Positions 15,892 to 24,538 of a stretch of DNA of 35,897 bases are shown one piece after another. Numbering within the stretch: the stretch's first letter is position 1; the number at the start of each line of letters is the position of its first letter. Source of the stretch: Pirellula staleyi DSM 6068 (GTDB lineage Bacteria; Planctomycetota; Planctomycetia; Pirellulales; Pirellulaceae); NCBI GenBank assembly GCA_945875845.1, contig CAMCMB010000075.1, positions 1-35,897 on the forward strand, written 5' to 3'. The translations under genes and the position numbers were made by a program. A model generated the notes under the pieces. It saw only the letters and a program-made list of their open reading frames with translations. It searched no databases and was not told the origin of the DNA.

Positions 15892-17853
15892 TTAGACAGG
15901 AGTGTCCCAACTTGTGGCCTTCGCCGTCGTGGGGCGATTGAAGTCCGTTGGGCGTTTGCCGCTAATCCAGGTTTCCCACCATACCGACAATATCAACAGC
16001 GCATATAAAGCGTACGCATGATCGGCCTTTCCGAGGCGTTGCTCGTCCATCATGCGAGATAAAACGGGCCAATGAAAAAATCCTGTCTCTTCGGCAAATT
16101 GCTCGGTTAAATGCAATCGGAGAAGCGGCTGCCAAGAGTTCTGCATCCACGATTCCAAGGGTACGAGAAAACCCGCCTTGCGACGGTGCGTTAAATCGCG
16201 AGGAAGATCCTGCGACAACATTTCCTTTAACACGCATTTGCCATTTTTGCCTCGTCGTTTGAGAGACGGTGGAATTGACAAGCATGCCTCAATCGTTTTG
16301 GTATCCAACCATGGAACGCGCACCTCGAGTCCGTGCGCCATGCTCATCCGATCGGATTTTACCAGCAATCCGTTCGGCAGATGAAAGCAGAAGTCCATGT
16401 GAAGTTGCTGCTCCAAAGGCGTTAGATGCTCTGGAGCGTTATCCAATACGGCGACATACTCCAACCACGGGTCGCCCGCTTGCTTGAGAAACTCCGAGCG
16501 AAACAAGTGTGTTCGCAGTTCCAATGAGATCATGCTTCGCCACATCGCGTGGTCTCGAGGTGCTGAATGCTCTGCCCCAGAGAAAAAACGACCAAGCATC
16601 ATCTTGGTATTGTACTTGGCAACGGAATTGGGAAGGAATTGGACCATCGGTTTCAATACGTATTGGCGTAACCAGCGTGGGCAACGTCGATAGTAGGGAG
16701 CGAGTTGGCTTGCCCGATACGTGTCGTAACCAGCCAGCAATTCGTCGGCGCCATCGCCGTTCAACGCCACCGTCACCGACTTGCGCATAAACTCCGAGAG
16801 GAGATAAAGCGGGATCGCGGAATTGTCCGCGAGAGGCTCTTCGGCATGACTGACGAGCTTGTATATCCATGCATGCGAGTCGGACGCCAAGGTGACTTCC
16901 TGATGTTGCGTGGCGTATCGGTTTGCAACTTGTCTCGCATATCCTCGTTCATCAAACGAGGCTTCTGCAAAACCGGCGGAGAAGGTTTCGATTTGTTTCG
17001 CGCCTTTGCGACGCATGCTACGAACGATGGCTGAAGAATCAAGTCCGCCACTCAGCATGGCGCCAACGGGGACATCGCTCACGAGTTGCTGCGCGATCGC
17101 CGCATCGAACGCAGACTCAAGCCGATCGACGGCAACTGGCATGCTGCAAGCGCGCTGGCTCTGCGGATAGGGCATCCGGAACCACGTTGTGCGATCGATG
17201 GAGATGCCCCGCTTCACCATCCAAGACTCACCGGGCTTTAACTGGGAGATACCTTGAAAACCGGTTCTGGGGCTTGGCGTGTAGCCAAACGCCAAGAACC
17301 GGCCGATCCCTTCGCGATCGACCTTGGCTAAATTTGGCAAGACCTTTAACAAAGCCTTTATCTCGGAGGCAAACCAAACCCTCGATCCGTCATCATGAAC
17401 GAACAAGGGTTTGATTCCAACACCGTCACGCACTAACCAGAGTGACTGCTGGCTCGGATCATAGATGGCCCATGCAAACATTCCATTCAGGCGAAGGACA
17501 ACGTCCCTTCCCCATTCGACATAGCCTCGCAATATCACTTCCGTGTCGGTCGCAGATGAGAAACAGTGTCCGAGTGAACGCAATTCGTCCCTCAGTTCAC
17601 GGTGGTTGTACACCTCACCATTGTAAACAATACCGCAACCGGACTTGGCATCGAACATCGGTTGATGGCCATCGTGGCTGACATCCAAGATGGACAGCCT
17701 GCGATGACCGAGCAGGATTCCAGGTGCCATCCATACACCGCCATCATCGGGGCCACGATGGATGAGTGTGTCGACCATAGCCAACGCGCGGTCGCGATCA
17801 AGTGGGAGTGCATTTCGATTCGTATAGTCAAAGACGCCTGCAATACCGCACAT
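15892..17853 (-). CDS. asnB: Asparagine synthetase, glutamine-hydrolysing
   Basis: A 653-residue class II amidotransferase/ATP-pyrophosphatase that amidates aspartate, or a related carboxylate, using glutamine and ATP. The catalytic Cys2 is in MCGIAGVF. The glutaminase domain holds HRGPDD at 32-37, VYNGEVYNH at 76-84 and the ATDTEVIL motif near 101-108. The synthetase domain has the PP-loop SGGLDSS at 268-274 and LNGDGADELLAGYD further on. At VRDGVGIKPLF the usual Arg-Asp-Arg is altered to Arg-Asp-Gly. Length and pairing with a glycosyltransferase 8 bp upstream fit the AsnB-like enzymes found in exopolysaccharide or surface-glycan loci, so the true acceptor may not be free aspartate. MITE copy C follows. 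Confidence 0.92.
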   Translation of the reverse strand: MCGIAGVFDYTNRNALPLDRDRALAMVDTLIHRGPDDGGVWMAPGILLGHRRLSILDVSHDGHQPMFDAKSGCGIVYNGEVYNHRELRDELRSLGHCFSSATDTEVILRGYVEWGRDVVLRLNGMFAWAIYDPSQQSLWLVRDGVGIKPLFVHDDGSRVWFASEIKALLKVLPNLAKVDREGIGRFLAFGYTPSPRTGFQGISQLKPGESWMVKRGISIDRTTWFRMPYPQSQRACSMPVAVDRLESAFDAAIAQQLVSDVPVGAMLSGGLDSSAIVRSMRRKGAKQIETFSAGFAEASFDERGYARQVANRYATQHQEVTLASDSHAWIYKLVSHAEEPLADNSAIPLYLLSEFMRKSVTVALNGDGADELLAGYDTYRASQLAPYYRRCPRWLRQYVLKPMVQFLPNSVAKYNTKMMLGRFFSGAEHSAPRDHAMWRSMISLELRTHLFRSEFLKQAGDPWLEYVAVLDNAPEHLTPLEQQLHMDFCFHLPNGLLVKSDRMSMAHGLEVRVPWLDTKTIEACLSIPPSLKRRGKNGKCVLKEMLSQDLPRDLTHRRKAGFLVPLESWMQNSWQPLLRLHLTEQFAEETGFFHWPVLSRMMDEQRLGKADHAYALYALLILSVWWETWISGKRPTDFNRPTTAKATSWDTPV

Positions 17854-17861
17854 AAAATTAC

Positions 17862-18806
17862 TTACGCAGGTGGATGGTCAGTCGATGCCGCTTGCACGGT
17901 GATAGCAAAGGAGTTTGTTTCAACGGATCGGCGAAAGGGGGAAATCGCTACCGCCAAAAAGCCGAGGGCCATTGTCAGCACCGAACTACACATAAAAAGC
18001 CCGGATAGTATCAAGCAAACCCAGGACCAGCTCAGCAACGCCACCAACAATAACAGAATGCTCAAAAATCCCAATGGAGCAGCCAGTAGAATGAACGCTT
18101 TGATTGGATTGCATCGTAAGATAGCTTCGAGAATGATTTGCAATGCTCGGAGGGAATCGCGAAAATGGCGAACCTTGGACCGACCCGTGCGCGCGTTGTA
18201 CGCGATGGGAATGTATTTGATACTAAGGTCGTTGAGCAGATAGGCCAGGGTCGAGGTCGTCGTGAACGAGAAACCAGCACTGATGATTGGGAAAAAAGGG
18301 ATGATTTGATTGCGTCGAAAGACTCGCATGCCCGAATTGATGTCCGGAATTCTTTGGCCTGCTGTGAATTCGCTGAGCAAGCGAAAGACGATCCTCCCAG
18401 CGCGTTTCCAAATCGATCCGTGATACAGCACACCGGTTCTTGCGCCGATCGCCATATCGACCGAGGATGCTGCCTCAATCAGGTCTGGCAAGCGTTCGAT
18501 AGGGTAGGTGCTATCAGCGTCTGAAATTGCCACGAGATTGTTGTCCGCAGCCAGGATGCCGCTTTTCAGACTTCGTCCGTACCCGAAGTTGAGCGAGTGC
18601 CGAACAATCTTCGCACCAGCAGCAGCCGCAATGTCAGCGGTGTCATCCGTCGCTCCATCAACGACAACGATGATCTCGTGCGGATAACCGTGGCGGCTCA
18701 GCACCTCGCGTGCATCCGCAATCACTTTTCCGATCGACCCTTGCTCGTTGAACGCGGGTATAATCAAGGATAGAGCAGTACGTTCCTTTGTAACTTTCTC
18801 GTCCAT
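17862..18806 (-). CDS. Family 2 glycosyltransferase, DPM1-like with C-terminal membrane segments
   Basis: A 314-residue GT-A fold enzyme. The N-terminal domain has LIIPAFNEQGSIG near 14-26, EIIVVVDGATDDT near 44-56 and the DxD-type SDADSTYP with Asp96 and Asp98. The segment INSGMRVFRR near 156-165 and the Arg/Lys loop GRSKVRHFRD are typical of dolichol- or undecaprenyl-phosphate sugar transferases. Two hydrophobic segments between about 233 and 288 anchor it in the membrane. It likely transfers a sugar from a nucleotide donor to a polyprenyl phosphate; donor and acceptor are not determined. It is the first gene of a two-gene operon with asnB, spacing 8 bp. ATG at 18806 is close to a weak GAG site. 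Confidence 0.88.
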   Translation of the reverse strand: MDEKVTKERTALSLIIPAFNEQGSIGKVIADAREVLSRHGYPHEIIVVVDGATDDTADIAAAAGAKIVRHSLNFGYGRSLKSGILAADNNLVAISDADSTYPIERLPDLIEAASSVDMAIGARTGVLYHGSIWKRAGRIVFRLLSEFTAGQRIPDINSGMRVFRRNQIIPFFPIISAGFSFTTTSTLAYLLNDLSIKYIPIAYNARTGRSKVRHFRDSLRALQIILEAILRCNPIKAFILLAAPLGFLSILLLLVALLSWSWVCLILSGLFMCSSVLTMALGFLAVAISPFRRSVETNSFAITVQAASTDHPPA

Positions 18807-18913
18807 ATTCTCAAAAACCCGATCCCGCGTTTTTCGAAATCACTCATTCCATAGCACTATCCGTCGCCGAAGTCGTAAGAGTCCGGCTACAACTCAATCC
18901 AGACCGCGTGAAC

Positions 18914-18919
18914 TATAAT
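18914..18919 (+). promoter_or_regulatory. Possible -10 element upstream of the sugar isomerase gene
   Basis: A perfect TATAAT occurs in the divergent 276-bp gap, about 165 bp upstream of the ATG at 19083. No good -35 box is visible at the right distance, so this is weak. Nothing else recognisable lies in the gap. Confidence 0.22.
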
Positions 18920-19082
18920 TGGTCGTCGCTATCCCGCCAAGTTGACATTTCAGAATTCGAGGAGTGAACCACTTCCTCGAGATCGACATCCCGAATCGCT
19001 AGTGTCAAACTACCATTCGATCCATCACGTTCCTAATCTCAATCGTCTCATACAAGAAAACTGTCTTAAAGGATCTTCATCG

Positions 19083-19913
19083 ATGAAATCTGCCGTTACC
19101 GTCTCACTGGTGGAAGAAGCCAGAGGCGGGCCGTTTGTTTTTTGGGGCGATGTGTTTCAAGCCATTTCGATGGCACAAAAGCTCGGATTCGACGCTTTGG
19201 AGATTTTTCCGCCCGACGCGGAAACGCTGAGGCACTTGTTCTTAACAAAGCCACTGGCAACGGCTGGCATGACCGTGGCGGCGGTTGGTACAGGTGCCGG
19301 CTGGGTGAAACATCGCTTGCAGTTGGCGGATGAGGATCCGATCATCCGCAAGCGTGCCATCGATTTCATCCGATCGATCATCGAATGCGCCGCCGAGTTA
19401 GGAGCGCCAGCCATCATCGGGTCGATGCAGGGCCGATCATGCCATGCCGTTCCTAAGGAGACGGCGAAGTCGCTGCTTCGGGACGGGCTGGCGGTGCTAA
19501 GCGAGCACTCGCAAAAATGCGGAACCGTTCTCCTCTATGAGCCACTCAATCGTTACGAGACCGACCAGGCCAACACCTTGGAGCAAGGGTTGGGCATTCT
19601 TCAAGGTTTGGATAATGTGAAGCTGTTGGCAGATTGGTTCCATATGAATATCGAGGAATCGGATATGGCAGCAGCCATTCGCCTTGCTGGAAATGCGATC
19701 GGCCATATTCATTTTGCCGATTCGAATCGGATGGCAATTGGCTATGGGCATTTGAATGTGGAGCCAGTCATGTCCGCATTGTTCGAAATCGGATACTCGG
19801 GCTATTTGAGCGCGGAAGTTTTTTCGAAACCCGATGCGATTCTGGCCGCACAGCAGACAATCAAGGCATTTCAACTGGCAATTCGTCGAACCGACGCCCG
19901 GGGTCCGCAGTAG
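19083..19913 (+). CDS. Sugar phosphate isomerase/epimerase, TIM-barrel family
   Basis: A 276-residue xylose-isomerase-like TIM barrel (AP endonuclease 2 superfamily). The metal-binding set expected for ketose 3-epimerases and hydroxypyruvate-isomerase-like enzymes is present: Glu153 in LLYEPLNR, Asp184 and His187 in LLADWFHMN, His210 in HIHFADSNR, and Glu245 in SAEVFSKP. It likely isomerises or epimerises a free sugar or inositol-type compound with a divalent metal; the substrate cannot be read from sequence. There is no signal peptide. ATG at 19083 is chosen over the longer frame (from 18942) because AAGGA lies upstream and the first beta strand begins at once. Not visibly in an operon. Confidence 0.88.
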   Translation: MKSAVTVSLVEEARGGPFVFWGDVFQAISMAQKLGFDALEIFPPDAETLRHLFLTKPLATAGMTVAAVGTGAGWVKHRLQLADEDPIIRKRAIDFIRSIIECAAELGAPAIIGSMQGRSCHAVPKETAKSLLRDGLAVLSEHSQKCGTVLLYEPLNRYETDQANTLEQGLGILQGLDNVKLLADWFHMNIEESDMAAAIRLAGNAIGHIHFADSNRMAIGYGHLNVEPVMSALFEIGYSGYLSAEVFSKPDAILAAQQTIKAFQLAIRRTDARGPQ

Positions 19914-19940
19914 GACTTTAAAGCCGTACCGAAAGTGCAA

Positions 19941-19988
19941 GGTCACGCAGGAGCGACCTACGGTTGCTCGCACCTGCCGGGTGCGACC
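19941..19988. repeat. GGTCGCACC-type palindromic repeat pair
   Basis: Two related imperfect palindromes in tandem. The first is GGTCACGCAGGAGCGACC at 19941-19958. The second (CGCACC, TGCCG, GGTGCG) is at 19969-19985 with flanking pairs. The second is nearly the same as the terminator stem at 35207-35229. A TTTTT run lies about 10 bp after the second stem, so it might be a weak terminator for the isomerase gene. Confidence 0.5.
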
Positions 19989-20138
19989 ATTTAAGTTCTT
20001 TTTGTCACAACGCATTTCCGCGATGCTACAATTGATTCTAGATATCTGCCTGCGTTTGAAAAATTATTGGATTCGATACGTTTTTTGCCCTCTCGTAGTT
20101 CGGACTTGTCCTACGCTAGGGTATCAAGCAAGGTTCTT

Positions 20139-22067
20139 ATGAAGACAATTGGGAAATACCGGCTATTTTTGATGTTGTTCGCGGTTTTTGCGATTGGAAG
20201 CCTCGTTTGGTGGAACGTTTCGCGCGATCCGAAATTAGACAAGCCGAACACATCGAAAACATCAAAAACATCAAAAACATCGAACACATCGACGAATCGA
20301 AAAGATGAGGTTCGCAAAGACGTGCTTTCGCTTCGTACCATGCAAGCTTCACTGCCGTTTCAAAGCGCGCACGGTGGATTCACTGGCTCAACAGCTTGCA
20401 GCGAGTGTCATCGTCAAAATTTCGATAGTTGGCATGCGACGTTTCATCGAAGCATGACCCAAGTCGCCACCAGCGAGACGGTAGTGGCTCCCTTTAACAA
20501 CGTGCGATTGTCGGCTCGAGGCAGAGATTATTTGCTGACGCAGGAGGGGAATTTCTTTTTCGTTACGATGCCCGATCCAGACTGGGAGGCGGGTGCTCTT
20601 GCGAATGGCGTTGACATCAGCAAGATGCGTCCTCCGATCGCCAAGCTTCCCATTGTCATGACGACCGGATCGCACCATATGCAAAGTTATTGGGTGCCCA
20701 GCAACATCAAGAACATGCTACGGCAAGTACCTTGGATCTACTTGATTTCCGACCGACGTTGGGTTCCACGCGAGGACGTATTCATTGCACCACCCGACTC
20801 ACCTCGCCACTTCGCAGTCTGGAACGACAATTGCATTGTTTGTCACGCAGTGGCTGGGGCCCCCAACTTTGATCTAGAGACGATGTCTGTTGCAACGCAT
20901 GTAGCCGAATTGGGAATCTCATGTGAAGCGTGTCACGGTCCTGGTCAGAATCACAAGACTTTACATGCATCCTCGGTCAAACGTCCTGTGCAAAACGACC
21001 CCATTGTGCACCCCGCCAAAGTCGACGCAAAGATATCAAACGAAATCTGCGGCCAATGCCATTCGTATTTCAAGCCACCGGACATGCTTGCTTTTACCAA
21101 GCAGGGCTATTCGTATCGGGCGGGAGGAGACCTGAATAGTACGCATCACATGATTTCGTACCAAGAGTCATTGACCAAGCTTGATGAGAGCTTGGCCCCA
21201 TTTTGGAAAGATGGTACCTGTCGAATATCGGGCAGAGAGTACACCGCACAAAGCGAGTCCGCCTGCCATCAGAGCGGCCAAATGACTTGCCTATCTTGCC
21301 ACTCCATGCATGACTCGCCCGCTGACGATATGTTAGCCAAAGGAATGGAAACCAACCAAGCTTGTATTCAATGCCACACGAAAGTTGCGGACAACATTGA
21401 GGAACATACACATCATTCCGCAGACTCCAATGGGAGCCTTTGCTACAACTGCCACATGCCCCACACGACCTTTGGGCTGCTGAAAGGCATTCGTAGTCAT
21501 CGTGTTCAAAGCCCTCGCGTGGTGAGCAATGCGAAGTCGGATCATCCCAATGCGTGTAATCTTTGTCACCTCGATCGCACAATGGCTTGGTCGGCTGAGA
21601 AGTTGACGCAGTGGTATGGGCAACCGATGCCGGAGTTGACGCAAGACGAGCGCGATGTCGCTGCTTCGTTGCTGTGGTTACTGCGTGGTGATGCGGTCCA
21701 AAGAGCCGTTGCAGCTTGGCATATGAATTGGAAACCAGCGTTGGAGGCGTCCGGTAATGACTGGCAGTTACCCTTTGTTGCGCAGCTGTTGAGCGACGAC
21801 TATTCTGTCGTTCGCTACCTCGCGTCTGGCGCACTCGATCGCTATTCGCAATGGAAGCAAATTGCATTTGACTTCGTTGGGACCGAAGAGCACAAGCGAG
21901 CATCGAAACAGAAGATTCTCGCGTCGTGGGAAAATTCTGGCGCTGTTCCATCGGCAGACCGAGCCGGTCCGATTCTATTTGATACGCAAAAGGGACGTTT
22001 GATGTACGAAAAGTTAGATCAGCTTCTCAAACAACAGGACAAAAGACCGATCTATCTACCTGAGTAA
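20139..22067 (+). CDS. Octaheme c-type cytochrome with N-terminal anchor and HEAT-like C-terminus
   Basis: A 642-residue exported protein. After a basic start (MKTIGKYR) one membrane segment spans about residues 9-28, followed by a Thr-Ser-Lys repeat linker. Eight CxxCH heme motifs begin at residues 87, 232, 262, 304, 384, 409, 435 and 473: CSECH, CIVCH, CEACH, CGQCH, CLSCH, CIQCH, CYNCH, CNLCH. Conserved surroundings are MTTGSHHMQSYWVPS before heme 2, CEACHGPGQNH at heme 3, and HTHHSADSNGSLCYNCH at heme 7. The C-terminal 150 residues look helical and HEAT-like (DDYSVVRYLASGAL) and end in QQDKRP. No CxxCK motif or HAO-type Tyr crosslink region is apparent. AAGG precedes the ATG. It is first of a five-gene cluster; a close paralogue follows 18 bp later. 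Confidence 0.9.
   Translation: MKTIGKYRLFLMLFAVFAIGSLVWWNVSRDPKLDKPNTSKTSKTSKTSNTSTNRKDEVRKDVLSLRTMQASLPFQSAHGGFTGSTACSECHRQNFDSWHATFHRSMTQVATSETVVAPFNNVRLSARGRDYLLTQEGNFFFVTMPDPDWEAGALANGVDISKMRPPIAKLPIVMTTGSHHMQSYWVPSNIKNMLRQVPWIYLISDRRWVPREDVFIAPPDSPRHFAVWNDNCIVCHAVAGAPNFDLETMSVATHVAELGISCEACHGPGQNHKTLHASSVKRPVQNDPIVHPAKVDAKISNEICGQCHSYFKPPDMLAFTKQGYSYRAGGDLNSTHHMISYQESLTKLDESLAPFWKDGTCRISGREYTAQSESACHQSGQMTCLSCHSMHDSPADDMLAKGMETNQACIQCHTKVADNIEEHTHHSADSNGSLCYNCHMPHTTFGLLKGIRSHRVQSPRVVSNAKSDHPNACNLCHLDRTMAWSAEKLTQWYGQPMPELTQDERDVAASLLWLLRGDAVQRAVAAWHMNWKPALEASGNDWQLPFVAQLLSDDYSVVRYLASGALDRYSQWKQIAFDFVGTEEHKRASKQKILASWENSGAVPSADRAGPILFDTQKGRLMYEKLDQLLKQQDKRPIYLPE
20247..20291 (+). repeat. 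9-bp tandem repeat inside the cytochrome linker
   Basis: Five in-frame copies of a 9-bp unit of the form AA(C/A) ACA TC(G/A) encode alternating Thr-Ser-Lys/Asn triplets just after the membrane anchor. Copies are near identical, so unit number may vary between strains and change the length of the linker that holds the heme domain away from the membrane. Confidence 0.75.
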
Positions 22068-22085
22068 CGATGGAATGGTATTCGT

Positions 22086-23948
22086 ATGCAAAACCTCGAA
22101 CTAGCATTGTATTTGTCCGCTACGATCGCCACAACGATCGTGCTGTGGAGCTTGATATCGCGAGCTGGAAAAACCCCCTACGCATCGCTTGCTCTCCCCG
22201 TCTGCGGGATCCTCGGCGCTATTTTGTGGTTCCCGCCCGACACGGAATTGCGGGCGATAAAACAAGAATTGCCGGCGATTGGACGCGAGGATTTCGCCGG
22301 ATCCGATGCTTGCCGACAATGTCACATAGGGCATTATGAAAGCTGGCATCAGACTTACCACCGGACGATGACTCAGGTGGCATCGGGAAAATCCATTCTA
22401 GCTCCGTTCGACGGACGGAACCTAGAGTCCAGGGGTTCCATTTGTAGAGTCGATCGGCAGGGTGATCTGTTTTTCGTCGAAATGATCGATCCCGATCGCA
22501 ACGCGGACGAGCCAGTGACGGAAGCTTCACGAGTACGTCTGCCCGTCGTGATGACGACGGGCTCGCATCATCTTCAAGCATACTGGGTGCCGAGTGTACA
22601 CGGCAACAAAGTTCGGCTATTCCCTTGGGTGTATCACATCGATTCGGCGCGTTGGATTCCCAACGGTGATTCTTTTCTTTTGCCGCCTGAGATGAGTTGC
22701 CTACCTCCGGATTCCAAGCAATTTGGACAAGTTTGGAACAACAGCTGCATCACCTGCCATAGTGTTGCAGGCGATGTCGGCTACGAGCCTGGGAATTGGC
22801 AGAGCCGCGTTGCCGAGTTAGGTATTTCTTGCGAAGCATGTCATGGTCCTGGGGCTATGCACATTGCCAAGCAACAGAATCCTCTGATGCGTTACAAGCA
22901 ACACCTCATGGGGTTGCCGGATCCCTCGATCGTCAATCCAGCTCGCTTGTCTCCCCAGAAGTCTGCGGAGATTTGCGGTCAATGCCACGTTGGTTTGGAC
23001 GACCAAGTCGCGACACCTCACAACCAGTATCGAGCAGGGGGAGACTATCAGGCGATATTTAAACTGGCAGACAGTCATAATTCAGAGGATAGCCGTTTTT
23101 GGCGAGACGGCACGATGCGCGTCGGTGGCCGAGAGTTTTCTGGCATGATCGAGTCTGAGTGCTATCGAAAGGGAGATATGACTTGTATCTCATGCCATTC
23201 CATGCACTCCAGCGATCCCAATAAGCAGATGAAGCCTGAAATGAACGGCAATACCGCGTGCCTTCAATGCCACAAGAAATTTGAAACGGATATCACTCAA
23301 CATACACATCACTCCGCAGATTCCACAGGCAGTCTCTGCTACAACTGTCATATGCCCTATACCAGTTACGCTCTCTTCACGGCAATTCGCAGTCATCGAA
23401 TTGACTCGCCCAGCGTAAGTGCTAGTCAAGAAAGTGGAAAACCTGTCGCATGCAATCAGTGCCATGTTGACCAATCGCTAGGATGGACGAGCCAACACAT
23501 GGAAAATTGGTACGGTACTCCTCAGCCTAAACTCGATGACGAGCAGAACGAAATCGCTGCCTCTGTCCTTTGGCTGCTTCGCGGCGATGCGGTGCAAAGA
23601 ACCTTAGCGGCCTGGTCGCTTGGCTGGAAGGCGTCGAGAGAAGTTGCAGGCGATAACTGGCAGGTGGCTTTTTTGGCCGTCGAGTTAGACGATCCCTATT
23701 CTATCGTAAGGTACGTTGCCCAAATGGCATTGAAAGAGTTTGGCGTCTCCGTCGAGGGATACAATTCTTTGGTTTCACCCGAGGAACGTCCCCCAGTTGC
23801 TCCAGGTATTCAAACGACATTTCCCCCCATCAACACCTTGAACGCGGAGGGTTTAAGAGCTGTAATCGATTCAAATGGCATAAATCGGCAATCGCTTGAG
23901 ATGCTGTTAAAACAACGCGATAATCGCCCCCTGACGATTCATGAATAG
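22086..23948 (+). CDS. Second octaheme c-type cytochrome, paralogue of the preceding gene
   Basis: A 620-residue paralogue. The N-terminus has two hydrophobic segments (about 7-24 and 35-50) instead of one. Eight CxxCH motifs start at residues 76, 221, 249, 297, 367, 392, 418 and 456: CRQCH, CITCH, CEACH, CGQCH, CISCH, CLQCH, CYNCH, CNQCH. Shared signatures with its neighbour include MTTGSHHLQAYWVPS, YRAGGDY after heme 4, HTHHSADSTGSLCYNCHMPY, and a HEAT-like tail (DDPYSIVRYVAQMALKEF) ending KQRDNRP. The protein is expected in the periplasm on a membrane anchor. Spacing of 18 bp to the first cytochrome and 26 bp to the next gene implies one transcript. The pair might form a heterodimer, which is inference. 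Confidence 0.9.
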   Translation: MQNLELALYLSATIATTIVLWSLISRAGKTPYASLALPVCGILGAILWFPPDTELRAIKQELPAIGREDFAGSDACRQCHIGHYESWHQTYHRTMTQVASGKSILAPFDGRNLESRGSICRVDRQGDLFFVEMIDPDRNADEPVTEASRVRLPVVMTTGSHHLQAYWVPSVHGNKVRLFPWVYHIDSARWIPNGDSFLLPPEMSCLPPDSKQFGQVWNNSCITCHSVAGDVGYEPGNWQSRVAELGISCEACHGPGAMHIAKQQNPLMRYKQHLMGLPDPSIVNPARLSPQKSAEICGQCHVGLDDQVATPHNQYRAGGDYQAIFKLADSHNSEDSRFWRDGTMRVGGREFSGMIESECYRKGDMTCISCHSMHSSDPNKQMKPEMNGNTACLQCHKKFETDITQHTHHSADSTGSLCYNCHMPYTSYALFTAIRSHRIDSPSVSASQESGKPVACNQCHVDQSLGWTSQHMENWYGTPQPKLDDEQNEIAASVLWLLRGDAVQRTLAAWSLGWKASREVAGDNWQVAFLAVELDDPYSIVRYVAQMALKEFGVSVEGYNSLVSPEERPPVAPGIQTTFPPINTLNAEGLRAVIDSNGINRQSLEMLLKQRDNRPLTIHE

Positions 23949-23974
23949 ATCCCTTTTCGATCTAGGTAGACCTC

Positions 23975-24430
23975 GTGGTTAAAAAAACCCTCGAAATAGC
24001 TGAAGACTCTCGAATCGCCCAGCGACACCTCCTGTTTGGTTGGTGGTCCTTGGCGATCTTTGTTGCACTGGGAATTACATTGGAGGCTCTGCATGCCTTC
24101 AAATCTGTTTCGTACATGGGTGTCGATGCGGAGACCCGCAGACTGATGTGGACTTTGGCCCACAGCCATGGGACCTTGCTCTCCATCATTCAGATTGTTT
24201 TTGGGCTGACCATTCCAAAACTATCCGCACCGACAACGAACTTGCGGGCATGGGCTTCGCCATGCCTGCTCGGAGCAAGCTTGCTCATGCCTCTGGGGTT
24301 CTTCCTAGGAGGATTTTTTTACTATTCGGGCGATCCGGGGATCGGGATTTTTCTGGTACCTCCAGGTGGACTCTTATTGCTGTTGGGAGTTATCCTTGTG
24401 GCAGTCAGCGTCAGCCGGGATTTTCGTTGA
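23975..24430 (+). CDS. Uncharacterised four-helix membrane protein
   Basis: A 151-residue protein that I do not recognise. It has four predicted membrane helices (about 19-40, 60-82, 95-117 and 124-147) and short termini. Helix 2 begins with TLAHSHGTL, placing two His (63 and 65) one turn apart at the membrane face; His40 ends helix 1. Such His could ligate heme b or a metal, which would suit a quinone-side partner for the cytochromes, but this is speculation. The start is GTG at 23975 with AGG about eight bases upstream. It lies 26 bp after the second octaheme cytochrome. A promoter-like element follows, before the next membrane-protein gene. Confidence 0.68.
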   Translation: MVKKTLEIAEDSRIAQRHLLFGWWSLAIFVALGITLEALHAFKSVSYMGVDAETRRLMWTLAHSHGTLLSIIQIVFGLTIPKLSAPTTNLRAWASPCLLGASLLMPLGFFLGGFFYYSGDPGIGIFLVPPGGLLLLLGVILVAVSVSRDFR

Positions 24431-24456
24431 GGATTCATCCATCGACCGAGTCCGTC

Positions 24457-24465
24457 TGCTATACT
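24457..24465 (+). promoter_or_regulatory. Candidate extended -10 promoter inside the cytochrome cluster
   Basis: TGCTATACT is an extended -10 element (TG, one base, TATACT) about 74 bp upstream of the ATG at 24539. The 108-bp gap here is the largest in the cluster, consistent with an internal promoter. No good -35 is seen, as is allowed for extended -10 promoters. Confidence 0.38.
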
Positions 24466-24538
24466 GTTTTCCGTAGTTTTCCCACCTCAATTTCGACTCA
24501 CTTTCCTCTCTATCCTAATGATTCGAAGGAATCTCTCC

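Noticed and set aside
17602-18243. 213-codon plus-strand frame over the asnB-glycosyltransferase junction
   Set aside because: Spans two well-supported minus-strand genes and has no recognisable motif.
21094-21951. 285-codon minus-strand frame opposite the first octaheme cytochrome
   Set aside because: Antisense to a gene with eight heme motifs, with low-complexity, Arg/Ser/His-rich composition typical of shadow frames.
20139-23948. Octaheme cytochromes as hydroxylamine oxidoreductase or nitrite reductase
   Set aside because: No CxxCK motif and no obvious HAO-type P460 crosslink region. The HEAT-like tail and membrane anchor do not fit these enzymes.
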